Source: Bacillus luti
GTDB taxonomy: Bacteria > Bacillota > Bacilli > Bacillales > Bacillaceae_G
Direction: 5' to 3'
Length of the DNA stretch: 64,000 nt
Assembly (NCBI RefSeq): GCF_001884105.1
Contig: NZ_MACI01000095.1
Span: 62,001 to 126,000 of the forward strand
Shown here: positions 45,042 to 53,928 of the stretch, piece after piece
Numbering within the stretch: position 1 is the stretch's first letter
Layout: each line of letters begins with the position of its first letter
Notes under the pieces: model-generated
Told to the model about the DNA's origin: nothing
What the model saw: only the letters and a program-made list of their open reading frames with translations
The model's database searches: none
Position numbers and translations under genes: made by a program

Positions 45042-45076
45042 GAACAAGTGGAGTAATGGGGATTAGGAGGGAAACC

Positions 45077-45157
45077 ATGAGATTTTATACAATTAAGTTA
45101 CCTAAATTTCTTGGTGGAATTGTTCGTGCCATGTTAAATACCTTCAAAAAGGATTGA
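45077..45157 (+). CDS. spoVM: Stage V sporulation protein SpoVM
   Basis: A 26-codon gene. The translated product starts MRFYTIKLPKFLGGIVRAML and ends NTFKKD, nearly identical to B. subtilis SpoVM. This amphipathic helix recognises the positive curvature of the forespore membrane and anchors the SpoIVA coat basement layer there. It is also a substrate and inhibitor of FtsH. The ATG has AGGAGGG upstream and a terminator overlaps its stop. The proline at position 9 that matters for curvature sensing is kept. Confidence 0.97.
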   Translation: MRFYTIKLPKFLGGIVRAMLNTFKKD

Positions 45158-45185
45158 AAAAAGCACCTATTACCGGTGCTTTTTC
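45157..45185 (+). terminator. Intrinsic terminator of spoVM
   Basis: AAAAAGCACC pairs with GGTGCTTTTT around TATTACC, beginning at the last base of the spoVM stop codon. Confidence 0.9.
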
Positions 45186-45197
45186 CATTGGTATAGT

Positions 45198-45228
45198 AAA
45201 AAAAGAGCCTAGCGGCTCTTTTTTTTAT
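45198..45228. terminator. Bidirectional terminator between spoVM and rpmB
   Basis: AAAAAAAGAGCC (45198-45209) pairs with GGCTCTTTTTTT (45214-45225) around TAGC, with A- and T-runs on both sides. It ends the minus-strand rpmB transcript and backs up the spoVM terminator. Confidence 0.92.
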
Positions 45229-45230
45229 TA

Positions 45231-45419
45231 TTAAACACGTTCGATTTTGCCAGATTTTAATGCTCTAGCAGAAACGTAAACACGTTGAACTTTTCCGTCG
45301 ATGCGTACGCGAACTTTTTGAAGGTTAGCGCCCCATTTACGTTTTGTAGCGTTCATTGCGTGAGAACGAGAGTTACCAGAACGAGCTTTTCTTCCAGTGA
45401 TAGCACAAACACGAGCCAT
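45231..45419 (-). CDS. rpmB: 50S ribosomal protein L28
   Basis: A 62-residue L28 protein of the large subunit, with [22 protein letters not shown] and [11 protein letters not shown] blocks. Only one cysteine of the possible zinc pair remains (C5), so it is the non-zinc type. It is the sole minus-strand gene between spoVM and the yloU gene. The start has a GGGAGGGAA site. Confidence 0.97.
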
Positions 45420-45499
45420 TTATATTTCCCTCCCTTGATACCTTACCATACGTAATTTTTCAATGTTAGTCTTTTTTGCGATGCTAAAAACACTACTAT

Positions 45500-45528
45500 A
45501 ATTTAACACAACTAAAAAGAGAATGCAA
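45500..45528 (-). promoter_or_regulatory. Candidate promoter of rpmB
   Basis: On the minus strand TTGCAT (45528-45523) and TAAATT (45505-45500) are 17 bases apart, about 80 bases before the rpmB start. The minus-10 is weak. Confidence 0.35.
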
Positions 45529-45542
45529 CACCGTAGAAAAAA

Positions 45543-45613
45543 GAAATCAAGAAAAATTACTTGACACTATATGTCGATGATGAAAAGTTGAAATCAAGAA
45601 AAATTGCTTGACA
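45543..45613 (+). repeat. Two 24-base direct repeats ending in TTGACA
   Basis: Positions 45543-45566 and 45590-45613 are identical apart from one base (A to G at the 17th position). Each reads GAAATCAAGAAAAATT, then A/G, then CTTGACA. The spacing is 47 bases start to start. Each copy ends in a perfect minus-35 hexamer. Confidence 0.85.
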
Positions 45614-45794
45614 TATTATAGTGGTACATGTTGTATAATAACAATGGACTATTTTGCTCATCATAAAAAATGTGATTTAAAACATAAAATATGAGAGTGA
45701 AAAGAAAGAACGATGGAATTTTCTTTAAAAAGATTATATGATAGTAACTAAAGTAGTCTAGCTCACTTTCACCATTTATGAAGGGGGAAACGAG

Positions 45795-46157
45795 ATGTCA
45801 ATTGAAATTAAAACTAAGTATGGTCAAATTGATATTAGTACAGATGTAATTGCAACAATTGCTGGAGGTGCCGCAGTAGATTGCTACGGTATCGTAGGTA
45901 TGGCATCAAAAAATCAGTTAAAAGATGGTTTAACAGACATTTTACGAAAAGAAAACTTCACTAGAGGTGTTATTGTTCGTAAAGATGAAGATGAAGTACA
46001 TATTGATATGTATATTATTGTGAGCTATGGTACGAAAATTTCAGAAGTAGCACATAACGTGCAGACGAAAGTGAAATATACATTAGATCAAACTGTAGGA
46101 CTAGCAGTAGATTCTGTAAACATCTACGTACAAGGAGTTAAAGTAATAAACTTGTAA
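45795..46157 (+). CDS. yloU: Asp23/Gls24-family envelope stress response protein YloU
   Basis: A 120-residue member of the Asp23/Gls24 family, membrane-associated cytoplasmic proteins linked to envelope stress and, in this position, to the fatty acid kinase. The family core IAGGAAVDCYGIVGMA and the C-terminal VDSVNIYVQGVKVI are present. AAGGGGGAAA precedes the ATG. It is 22 bases before the DAK2-domain gene. Confidence 0.93.
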   Translation: MSIEIKTKYGQIDISTDVIATIAGGAAVDCYGIVGMASKNQLKDGLTDILRKENFTRGVIVRKDEDEVHIDMYIIVSYGTKISEVAHNVQTKVKYTLDQTVGLAVDSVNIYVQGVKVINL

Positions 46158-46179
46158 TGTGCATTAAGGAGGAAAATCT

Positions 46180-47856
46180 GTGTCAATTCAAAAAATTGAT
46201 GGAAAACGTTTATCACAAATGATCATGCAAGGAGCGAATAATTTAACAAATAATGTTCAGCTTGTTGATGCATTAAACGTATTTCCAGTTCCAGATGGCG
46301 ATACCGGTACAAACATGAACTTATCTATGACTTCAGGCGCACGTGAAGTGAAAGCAAATCCTTCACAGCACGCTGGTAAAGTCGGTGTAAGTTTAGCCAA
46401 AGGATTATTAATGGGAGCTCGTGGTAACTCTGGGGTTATTCTATCTCAGTTATTCCGTGGTTTCTCTAAATCCATTGAACAAAAAGAAGAATTAACAACA
46501 GTTGATTTTGCTGCAGCTTTAGATGCTGGGGTAGAAGCGGCTTACAAAGCGGTTATGAAACCGATTGAAGGAACGATTTTAACGGTTGCAAGAGAAACGG
46601 GTAAATATGCAGTAACAGTTGCGAAAAAACAGCGCGACTTTGTTTTGTTTATGGAAGACGTTGTGAAAGAAGCGAATGCATCGTTAAATCGTACGCCAGA
46701 TTTATTACCTGTATTAAAACAAGTTGGCGTTGTAGATAGCGGTGGTAAAGGTCTTGTTGTTGTATACGAAGGATTTTTAGCTGACTTAAAAGGAGAAACG
46801 ATTTCTTCTAATGTGTCTGCCCAACCATCTATGAATGACATGGTACGCGCAGAACATCACCGTAGTGTACAAAGCCAATTGAGTACAGAAGATATAAAGT
46901 ATGGATATTGTACGGAATTCATGGTGAAATTAGAGCCTGAAAAAATGAAAGAACATAATTTCTCTGAACAAAAATTCCGTGAAGATATTAGTGTATACGG
47001 AGATTCACTACTTGTTGTATCAGATGATGAGGTTGTTAAGGTTCATATTCATGCGGAACATCCTGGAGATCCTATGAATTATGGACAACGTTATGGTAGC
47101 TTAATTAAGATTAAAGTAGAAAATATGCGTGAACAGCATACTGCTTTATTAGATGAACCTACTATGATGCCTGAGCAACCAAGCCAATCGAAAGAGAAGC
47201 AACCGTATGGTATTGTAACTGTAGCTATGGGATCTGGTATTAAAACTTTATTTGAGAGCATTGGTGCGACGAAAGTTATCGAAGGTGGCCAAACGATGAA
47301 TCCAAGTACGGAGGATATCGTGAAGGCGATTGAAGAAGCAAATGCTGAAAAGATTATCATCTTGCCAAATAACGGTAATATCGTGATGGCGGCAGAACAA
47401 GCAGCGTCAGTAGTGGATCAAGAAGTTATTGTTGTTCGTTCTAAAACAGTTCCTCAAGGTATGGCTGCAATGTTAGCATTTAATCCAGTTGGAACATTAG
47501 AAGAGAATGAAGAAAACATGAAAGAAGCTTTATCTCATGTGAAAACAGGTCAAATTACGTATGCGGTTCGTGATACTGAAATTGACGGTGTAGCAATTCA
47601 AAAAGATGATTTCATGTGTATTGCAGATGGAAAAATCGTATCAACAAATGCTGAAAAAGTAGGGGCTGCAAAGCAATTACTAGAAGCGCTTATTGATGAA
47701 GATTCTGAAATCGTAACGATTCTACAAGGTGAAGATGCAACTGACGAAGAAGTAGCTGAGTTAGTTGAATTTGTAGAAGAGAATTTTGAAGATGCAGAAG
47801 TAGAAGTGCATGCTGGGAACCAACCAGTGTACTCTTTCATCTTCTCTGTAGAATAA
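46180..47856 (+). CDS. fakA: DAK2-domain fatty acid kinase catalytic subunit (FakA-like, YloV)
   Basis: A 558-residue protein resembling FakA, which phosphorylates fatty acids presented by FakB proteins so they can enter phospholipid synthesis through PlsX/PlsY. The N-terminal DAK2/DhaL kinase domain (1-200) has the metal motif PDGDTGTNMNLSM and MGARGNSGVILSQ. A middle and a DegV-like C-terminal domain follow. The start is GTG at 46180 after AAGGAGGA. Proximity to the fapR-plsX-fab operon fits a lipid role. Confidence 0.92.
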   Translation: MSIQKIDGKRLSQMIMQGANNLTNNVQLVDALNVFPVPDGDTGTNMNLSMTSGAREVKANPSQHAGKVGVSLAKGLLMGARGNSGVILSQLFRGFSKSIEQKEELTTVDFAAALDAGVEAAYKAVMKPIEGTILTVARETGKYAVTVAKKQRDFVLFMEDVVKEANASLNRTPDLLPVLKQVGVVDSGGKGLVVVYEGFLADLKGETISSNVSAQPSMNDMVRAEHHRSVQSQLSTEDIKYGYCTEFMVKLEPEKMKEHNFSEQKFREDISVYGDSLLVVSDDEVVKVHIHAEHPGDPMNYGQRYGSLIKIKVENMREQHTALLDEPTMMPEQPSQSKEKQPYGIVTVAMGSGIKTLFESIGATKVIEGGQTMNPSTEDIVKAIEEANAEKIIILPNNGNIVMAAEQAASVVDQEVIVVRSKTVPQGMAAMLAFNPVGTLEENEENMKEALSHVKTGQITYAVRDTEIDGVAIQKDDFMCIADGKIVSTNAEKVGAAKQLLEALIDEDSEIVTILQGEDATDEEVAELVEFVEENFEDAEVEVHAGNQPVYSFIFSVE

Positions 47857-47965
47857 GAAAAGATTCGTTTTGAAAATAAATGGATTCCTTACTTGCTAAT
47901 GAATACGAAGTAGTAATATGAAGTTTGTTACTAGTTGGTGTTCAAAGGGCTAGCATATTGAAGAT

Positions 47966-48005
47966 AAAAAAGAGCCTTGCTGCTAATAGTGAGGCTCTTT
48001 TCTTT
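47966..48005 (+). terminator. Intrinsic terminator after the FakA-like gene
   Basis: AAAAAGAGCC pairs with GGCTCTTTT around a larger loop, followed by CTTTC. The stretch 47857-47965 before it shows no gene. Confidence 0.8.
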
Positions 48006-48147
48006 CGTGTTGTTTATGAGGGATTTGAGTAGTTTCTCTTAGAATGCCTATGATAGAATATATAGGGTGAAAGAGAGCGATTGCAGATGTTAATGAATAC
48101 GCAGGTAAAGTGCAACAAAGAAAATAATGTGACGGGGTGTGAGAATT

Positions 48148-50196
48148 TTGAATGAAGGTGTACAAGTTCCTGTTACAGATGTAAAGGGAATCGGTGGAGA
48201 AACATCTGAATTACTACACGAGATGGGAATTTTCACAGTTTCTCATCTATTAGAACATTTTCCGTACCGTTATGAAGACTATGCGATGAAAGATCTTGCT
48301 GAAGTAAAGCATGATGAGCGTGTAACAGTGGAGGGGAAAGTTCATAGTGCTCCTTTACTGCAATATTACGGGAAAAAGAAGTCACGCCTTACAGTTCGTG
48401 TCCTTGTCGGTCGTTATTTAATTACTGCTGTATGTTTTAATAGACCGTACTATAAGCAAAAGTTAAAGTTAGATGAGGCAGTAACGATTACTGGTAAATG
48501 GGATCAGCATCGTCAAACGATTGCGGTATCAGAACTTCATTTTGGACCGGTAGTACGTCAACAAGAAGTAGAGCCTGTATACTCAGTAAAAGGGAAACTT
48601 ACAGTGAAACAGATGCGTCGTTTTATTGCCCAAGCGTTAAAGGAGTATGGGGACTCTATAGTCGAAGTGTTACCTGATGGTTTGTTAAGTCGATATAAAT
48701 TATTACCACGCTATGAAGCGCTCAGGGCCTTGCATTTTCCAGTAGGGCAGGAAGATTTAAAACAAGCACGCCGCCGTTTTGTCTATGAAGAGTTTTTCCT
48801 ATTTCAATTAAAAATGCAAACGTTACGGAAAATGGAGAGAGAAAATTCGAAAGGGACGAAAAAAGAAATTCCTTCAGCAGAATTACAAGAGTTTATCGAT
48901 ACACTTCCGTTCCCGTTAACTGGTGCGCAGCGCCGAGTTGTAGATGAAATTATGAAAGATATGACATCTCCCTATCGGATGAATCGTCTGCTGCAAGGTG
49001 ATGTAGGTTCAGGGAAAACGGTCGTTGCTGCAATCGGTCTGTATGCAGCGAAATTAGCGCATTATCAAGGTGCTTTAATGGTTCCAACAGAAATTTTAGC
49101 AGAACAACATTATCAATCGCTCGCGGAGACGTTTTCTCATTTTGGTATGAAGGTTGAATTGCTAACAAGTTCTGTTAAAGGTGTGAGACGTCGAGAAATT
49201 TTGGCGAAATTAGAACAAGGAGAAATAGATATCCTTGTCGGAACACACGCTTTAATTCAAGATGAAGTTATATTTCATAGGTTAGGTCTCGTTATTACTG
49301 ATGAACAACATCGATTTGGTGTAGCGCAGCGCCGGGTTTTACGGGAGAAAGGTGAAAGTCCAGATGTATTATTTATGACAGCCACTCCAATTCCACGTAC
49401 GTTAGCGATAACTGCATTTGGAGAGATGGATGTATCTATAATCGATGAGATGCCGGCGGGTAGAAAGGTAATTGAAACATACTGGGCAAAACATGATATG
49501 TTAGATCGCGTTCTCGGTTTTGTGGAGAAAGAGATAAAAAAGGGAAGACAAGCATATGTTATTTGTCCTCTTATTGAAGAATCTGAGAAACTCGATGTTC
49601 AAAATGCTATCGACTTACATAGTATGCTAACTCATCATTATCAAGGGAAGTGTCAGGTTGGATTAATGCATGGGAGATTATCCTCTCAGGAAAAAGAAGA
49701 GATAATGGGACAATTTAGTGAAAATAAAGTGCAAATTCTTGTATCAACAACAGTTGTTGAAGTAGGTGTTAACGTACCGAATGCGACTGTTATGGTCATT
49801 TATGACGCAGAGCGTTTCGGTTTATCGCAGCTCCATCAGCTGAGAGGGCGTGTTGGACGTGGTAGTGAGCAATCGTATTGTTTATTAATCGCAGATCCGA
49901 AATCAGAAACGGGAAAAGAAAGAATGCGCATTATGACTGAAACAAATGATGGATTTGTATTGTCGGAAAAAGATTTAGAATTACGAGGTCCAGGGGATTT
50001 CTTTGGAAGTAAGCAAAGTGGTTTACCAGAATTTAAGGTTGCTGATATGGTACATGATTATCGGGCGTTAGAAACAGCGAGACAAGATGCGGCGATACTA
50101 GTAGATTCAGAAGCGTTTTGGCACAACGATCAGTATGCTGCCTTGCGCACGTATCTTGATGGGACAGGTGTGTTCCAAGGAGAGAAGCTCGATTAA
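48148..50196 (+). CDS. recG: ATP-dependent DNA helicase RecG
   Basis: RecG remodels stalled forks and branch-migrates Holliday junctions. The TTG at 48148 gives 682 residues, the B. subtilis length, with GGGGTG at a suitable distance; a GTG at 48139 would overlap that site. The wedge OB domain (about 50-155) precedes the helicase core with Walker A GDVGSGKT, the ITDEQHRFG box and the QLRGRVGRG motif, then the TRG region (LRGPGDFFG). All motifs are intact. Confidence 0.96.
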   Translation: MNEGVQVPVTDVKGIGGETSELLHEMGIFTVSHLLEHFPYRYEDYAMKDLAEVKHDERVTVEGKVHSAPLLQYYGKKKSRLTVRVLVGRYLITAVCFNRPYYKQKLKLDEAVTITGKWDQHRQTIAVSELHFGPVVRQQEVEPVYSVKGKLTVKQMRRFIAQALKEYGDSIVEVLPDGLLSRYKLLPRYEALRALHFPVGQEDLKQARRRFVYEEFFLFQLKMQTLRKMERENSKGTKKEIPSAELQEFIDTLPFPLTGAQRRVVDEIMKDMTSPYRMNRLLQGDVGSGKTVVAAIGLYAAKLAHYQGALMVPTEILAEQHYQSLAETFSHFGMKVELLTSSVKGVRRREILAKLEQGEIDILVGTHALIQDEVIFHRLGLVITDEQHRFGVAQRRVLREKGESPDVLFMTATPIPRTLAITAFGEMDVSIIDEMPAGRKVIETYWAKHDMLDRVLGFVEKEIKKGRQAYVICPLIEESEKLDVQNAIDLHSMLTHHYQGKCQVGLMHGRLSSQEKEEIMGQFSENKVQILVSTTVVEVGVNVPNATVMVIYDAERFGLSQLHQLRGRVGRGSEQSYCLLIADPKSETGKERMRIMTETNDGFVLSEKDLELRGPGDFFGSKQSGLPEFKVADMVHDYRALETARQDAAILVDSEAFWHNDQYAALRTYLDGTGVFQGEKLD

Positions 50197-50218
50197 AGGG
50201 AGTCAACAAAAATTTTTG

Positions 50219-50247
50219 TTGCATTCTACTTTTAATGATTATATACT
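50219..50247 (+). promoter_or_regulatory. Sigma-A promoter of the fapR operon
   Basis: TTGCAT (50219-50224) and TATACT (50242-50247) are spaced by 17 bases. The predicted start near 50254 lies inside the FapR operator. An 18-base palindrome, CAACAAAAATTTTTGTTG (50204-50221), overlaps the minus-35. Confidence 0.85.
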
Positions 50248-50251
50248 ACTG

Positions 50252-50268
50252 TTAGTACCTAGTCATAA
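50252..50268 (+). promoter_or_regulatory. FapR operator
   Basis: TTAGTACCTAGTCATAA matches the known FapR box (TTAGTACC, then a 3' inverted half). It covers the predicted transcription start just upstream of fapR. FapR binds it and is released by malonyl-CoA, so the operon is autoregulated. Confidence 0.9.
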
Positions 50269-50285
50269 AAAACGGATGGTGCGGT

Positions 50286-50879
50286 ATGAAAAAAAGAAGA
50301 AGTAAAAAAGAAAGACAAGAATTATTACAACAAACAATCGAAACGAATCCTTTTATAACGGATGAAGATTTAGCTGAAAAATTTCAGGTTAGTATACAAA
50401 CGGTTCGTCTGGATCGAATGGAATTATCTATTCCTGAATTAAGAGAGAGAATTAAGCATGTAGCTACAAAGCAACATGAAGAAGATGTGAAATCTTTACC
50501 GTTAGAAGAGGTTGTCGGCGAAATTATCGATATAGAATTAGATAGACATGCAATTTCTATCTTTGAAGTTAAGGTAGAGCATGTATTTAAAAGAAATCAA
50601 ATTGCCCGTGGGCATCATTTGTTTGCACAAGCAAACTCACTAGCTGTTGCGGTTATTGATGAAGAATTAGCTTTAACTGCAAAGTCTACCATTCGATACA
50701 TTCGTCCTGTAAAATTAGGAGAGCGTGTTGTTGCAAAAGCGCGCGTTGAAGATGTAGAGAATGATAAAGGACGGACGGTTGTCAAAGTGCGCAGCTTTGT
50801 TGGAGAAGAACTTGTTTTTACAGGCACTTTTGAAATGTATCGATCTAGTAATTATAGTGAGGAAGGTAACAACTTATGA
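50286..50879 (+). CDS. fapR: Fatty acid biosynthesis transcriptional regulator FapR
   Basis: FapR represses membrane-lipid synthesis genes until malonyl-CoA binds it. The 197-residue product has an N-terminal DeoR-like helix-turn-helix ([20 protein letters not shown], about residues 23-42), a linker helix, and a C-terminal hotdog effector domain (about 80-185). The ATG is preceded by a modest GATGGTG site. It heads fapR-plsX-fabD-fabG, and its stop overlaps the plsX ATG. Confidence 0.96.
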
Positions 50880-51868
50880 AAATCGCAATAGATGCAATGG
50901 GTGGCGATCATGCTCCGAAGGCTGTCGTGTTAGGGGCAATGAAAGCTATTAAGGAATATTCAGATTTACATATTACGTTAGTAGGAAAAGAGGCAGAAAT
51001 TCGTCAACACTTAACTAGTGAAGAGCGAATTACGATTCTTCATACAGACGAAAAAATTGAATCGACAGATGAACCAGTAAGAGCGGTTCGTCGAAAAAAA
51101 CAAGCTTCAATGGTACTTGCAGCAGAGCAAGTGAAAAATGGTGAAGCAGATGCTTGTATATCAGCAGGTAGTACAGGAGCTTTAATGGCGGCTGGATTAT
51201 TTGTTGTCGGTCGTATGGAAGGGATTGAACGACCAGCATTATCACCAACAATGCCAACTGTTGATGGAAAAGGTTTTGTTATGCTAGATGTTGGAGCGAA
51301 CGTTGATGCAAAACCAATTCATCTATATCAGTACGCGGTAATGGGATCTGTTTACGCTGAGAAAGTAAGAGGGATTAAAAATCCTCGCGTTGGACTATTA
51401 AACGTTGGAACAGAGGACGGAAAAGGTAACGAGCTTTCTAAACAAGTCTTTGCAATGCTTAAAGACGCACCAATTAATTTCGTTGGGAACGTAGAATCGA
51501 GAGATTTATTGCAAGGTGTAGCAGATGTTGTTGTGTGCGATGGTTTTACAGGTAATGTAGCACTGAAGTCACTAGAAGGAACAGCTCTTGCATTATTCTC
51601 TATGTTAAAAGAGCAATTAATGAGTTCGTTTACAAGTAAATTAGCAGCAGCGGTATTAAAACCAAAACTTATGGTATTAAAAGATAAAATGGATTATTCG
51701 GAGTATGGCGGAGCGGCATTATTTGGATTGAAAGCTCCTGTCATTAAGGCTCATGGTTCTTCTAATGACCAATCGATATTCAGTGCGATTCGTCAAACGA
51801 GAGAAATGGTAGCGAAAGAAGTTATTCCTACAATTTCAAGTGTAATGGAGAAAGAGCCACTCCAATAA
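50876..51868 (+). CDS. plsX: Phosphate acyltransferase PlsX
   Basis: PlsX converts acyl-ACP to acyl-phosphate for glycerolipid synthesis and is a peripheral membrane protein. The 330-residue product has [15 protein letters not shown] at the N-terminus, [10 protein letters not shown] and [12 protein letters not shown] blocks. It starts within the fapR stop (ATGA). Confidence 0.97.
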
Positions 51869-51882
51869 GAGGAGGATTTGAA

Positions 51883-52827
51883 ATGGGAAAACTAGCATTT
51901 CTTTTTCCGGGCCAAGGTTCACAGGCAGTTGGAATGGGTAGACAGTTAGCGGATAATAATAAAGAGGTTGCGAAAGTTTTTGAAAAAGCAGATGAGGTGT
52001 TACAGGATTCACTTTCAGAAGTGATTTTTGAAGGACCACAGGAAAAGCTAACATTAACGACAAATGCGCAGCCGGCATTATTAACAACGAGTTATGCAAT
52101 TTTGACAGCTTTGAAAGAGTACGGTATTACACCTGATTTTGTAGCAGGACACAGTTTAGGTGAATATAGCGCTCTTGTGGCAGCTGGTGCATTAACTTTT
52201 GAAGATGCTGTATATGCTGTAAGGAAACGCGGGGAATATATGGAAGAGGCTGTTCCAGGCGGGGAAGGTGCGATGGCAGCTATTTTAGGTGCTGACCCAG
52301 ATATATTGAAACGAGTTACTGAAGAAGTAACAAGTGAAGGATATGCAGTGCAAATCGCTAATATGAATAGCACGAAGCAAATTGTGATTTCTGGAACGAA
52401 GCAAGGAGTAGAGATTGCTTCTCAAAGAGCGAAAGAAAATGGCGCGAAGAGAGCGATTCCGCTTAAAGTAAGTGGACCGTTCCACTCTTCACTTATGAAA
52501 CCAGCAGCTGAAAAATTCCAAAGTGTTTTAAATGAAATTACAATTCGAGATACGAATATTCCAGTCATCGCGAATGTTACAGCGGACGTTATTACACGTG
52601 GTGCAGATATTCAAGAAAAGCTAATCGAACAGCTTTATTCGCCTGTATTATGGTATCCATCTGTGGAATATATGGTGAATCAAGGGGTAGATACATTTAT
52701 TGAAATTGGACCTGGGAAAGTGCTTGCTGGACTTATGAAGTCGATTGATTCATCAGTGAAAGCATATGCGATATACGATGAAGAGACATTAAAAGATACC
52801 ATTTCAAATTTGAGAGGAGAAAACTGA
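51883..52827 (+). CDS. fabD: Malonyl-CoA:ACP transacylase
   Basis: FabD loads malonate onto ACP for chain extension. The 314-residue product has [12 protein letters not shown] near the N-terminus, the nucleophile in [10 protein letters not shown] (serine near residue 89) and the catalytic histidine in [16 protein letters not shown] precedes the ATG. Its TGA overlaps the next ATG. Confidence 0.97.
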   Translation: MGKLAFLFPGQGSQAVGMGRQLADNNKEVAKVFEKADEVLQDSLSEVIFEGPQEKLTLTTNAQPALLTTSYAILTALKEYGITPDFVAGHSLGEYSALVAAGALTFEDAVYAVRKRGEYMEEAVPGGEGAMAAILGADPDILKRVTEEVTSEGYAVQIANMNSTKQIVISGTKQGVEIASQRAKENGAKRAIPLKVSGPFHSSLMKPAAEKFQSVLNEITIRDTNIPVIANVTADVITRGADIQEKLIEQLYSPVLWYPSVEYMVNQGVDTFIEIGPGKVLAGLMKSIDSSVKAYAIYDEETLKDTISNLRGEN

Positions 52828-53567
52828 TGTTAAAAGGAAAAGTAGCATTAGTAACCGGTGCTTCACGCGGGATTGGCCGTGCGATTGCAATAGATTTAGC
52901 GAAACAAGGGGCAAATGTAGTAGTAAATTATGCTGGTAATGAGCAAAAGGCAAATGAAGTAGTTGATGAAATAAAGAAATTAGGTTCGGATGCAATTGCA
53001 GTAAGAGCAGATGTTGCAAATGCAGAAGACGTTACGAATATGGTAAAACAAACGGTAGATACATTTGGACAAGTTGATATTCTTGTAAATAATGCAGGTG
53101 TAACGAAAGATAATTTATTAATGCGTATGAAAGAAGAAGAATGGGATACAGTTATTAATACAAACTTAAAAGGTGTATTTTTATGTACGAAGGCAGTATC
53201 TCGATATATGATGCGTCAACGTCATGGACGTATTATTAATATCGCTTCTGTTGTTGGTGTAACAGGGAATCCAGGACAAGCAAACTATGTTGCTGCTAAA
53301 GCAGGTGTAATTGGATTAACAAAAACATCGGCAAAAGAGTTAGCGAGTCGAAATATTACAGTAAATGCAATTGCTCCTGGGTTTATTGCGACTGATATGA
53401 CCGATGTACTGGATGAAAATATAAAAGCCGAAATGTTAAAATTAATTCCTGCAGCTCAGTTTGGTGAAGCGCAAGATATCGCAAATACTGTCACATTTTT
53501 CGCTTCTGATCAAAGTAAATATGTGACAGGCCAAACGTTAAATGTTGATGGCGGAATGGTAATGTAA
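52827..53567 (+). CDS. fabG: 3-oxoacyl-ACP reductase FabG
   Basis: FabG reduces 3-ketoacyl-ACP with NADPH. It is a 246-residue SDR enzyme with cofactor motif [11 protein letters not shown] near residue 12, NNAGVT, and the active site Ser/YVAAK around residues 138-155. The C-terminal half carries NVDGGMVM. It begins with TGATG overlap onto fabD. Confidence 0.97.
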   Translation: MLKGKVALVTGASRGIGRAIAIDLAKQGANVVVNYAGNEQKANEVVDEIKKLGSDAIAVRADVANAEDVTNMVKQTVDTFGQVDILVNNAGVTKDNLLMRMKEEEWDTVINTNLKGVFLCTKAVSRYMMRQRHGRIINIASVVGVTGNPGQANYVAAKAGVIGLTKTSAKELASRNITVNAIAPGFIATDMTDVLDENIKAEMLKLIPAAQFGEAQDIANTVTFFASDQSKYVTGQTLNVDGGMVM

Positions 53568-53636
53568 TAAAAGAATCGATTTCAACTAGTTTTTTTTGCT
53601 AATATTTAATATAATATTTGAGGGGAGGTGAATGGA

Positions 53637-53870
53637 ATGGCAGATGTTTTAGAGCGTGTAACAAAAATCATCGTTGATCGTTTAGGTGTAGAAGAAACTG
53701 AAGTAGTACCAGCTGCGAGCTTTAAAGAAGATTTAGGCGCAGACTCCCTAGATGTAGTAGAACTTGTAATGCAATTGGAAGATGAATTCGAAATGGAAAT
53801 TTCTGATGAAGATGCTGAAAAGATTGCTACTGTTGGCGATGCTGTGACTTACATAGAGAGTCATCTATAA
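53637..53870 (+). CDS. acpP: Acyl carrier protein
   Basis: A 77-residue, very acidic ACP; the 4'-phosphopantetheine is attached to the serine in [10 protein letters not shown] (about residue 37). The ATG at 53637 is about seven bases after GGGGAGGTG; in-frame upstream codons overlap that site. A TATAAT at 53610-53615 lacks a partner, so a separate promoter is only suspected. Confidence 0.97.
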
Positions 53871-53879
53871 TGCTTAAGT

Positions 53880-53905
53880 GAAGTCCCGTTTTTTAGCGGG
53901 GCTTC
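53880..53905 (+). repeat. Hairpin between acpP and rnc
   Basis: GAAGTCCCG pairs with CGGGGCTTC (one G-T pair) around TTTTTTAG. No T-run follows, so complete termination is unlikely. It may protect or separate the abundant acpP message from rnc, and stands close to the rnc ribosome-binding site. Confidence 0.6.
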
Positions 53906-53928
53906 TCGGCTTATATCTGGAGGGACCT

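Larger units (their letters stand above)
45420..45794. other. Divergent intergenic region between rpmB and yloU
   Basis: This 375-base gap holds a candidate rpmB promoter on the minus strand, a pair of 24-base direct repeats each ending in TTGACA, and the leader and ribosome-binding site of the yloU gene. A TATAAT at 45634-45639 is 20 bases from the second TTGACA, too far for a standard promoter. No convincing coding frame was seen. Confidence 0.6.

Noticed and set aside
45691-45741. A 16-codon open frame upstream of yloU as a leader peptide
   Set aside because: It has no ribosome-binding site and an ordinary AT-rich composition.
48139-48147. GTG start for RecG at 48139
   Set aside because: It overlaps the GGGGTG site that serves the TTG at 48148; the latter yields the expected 682 residues.
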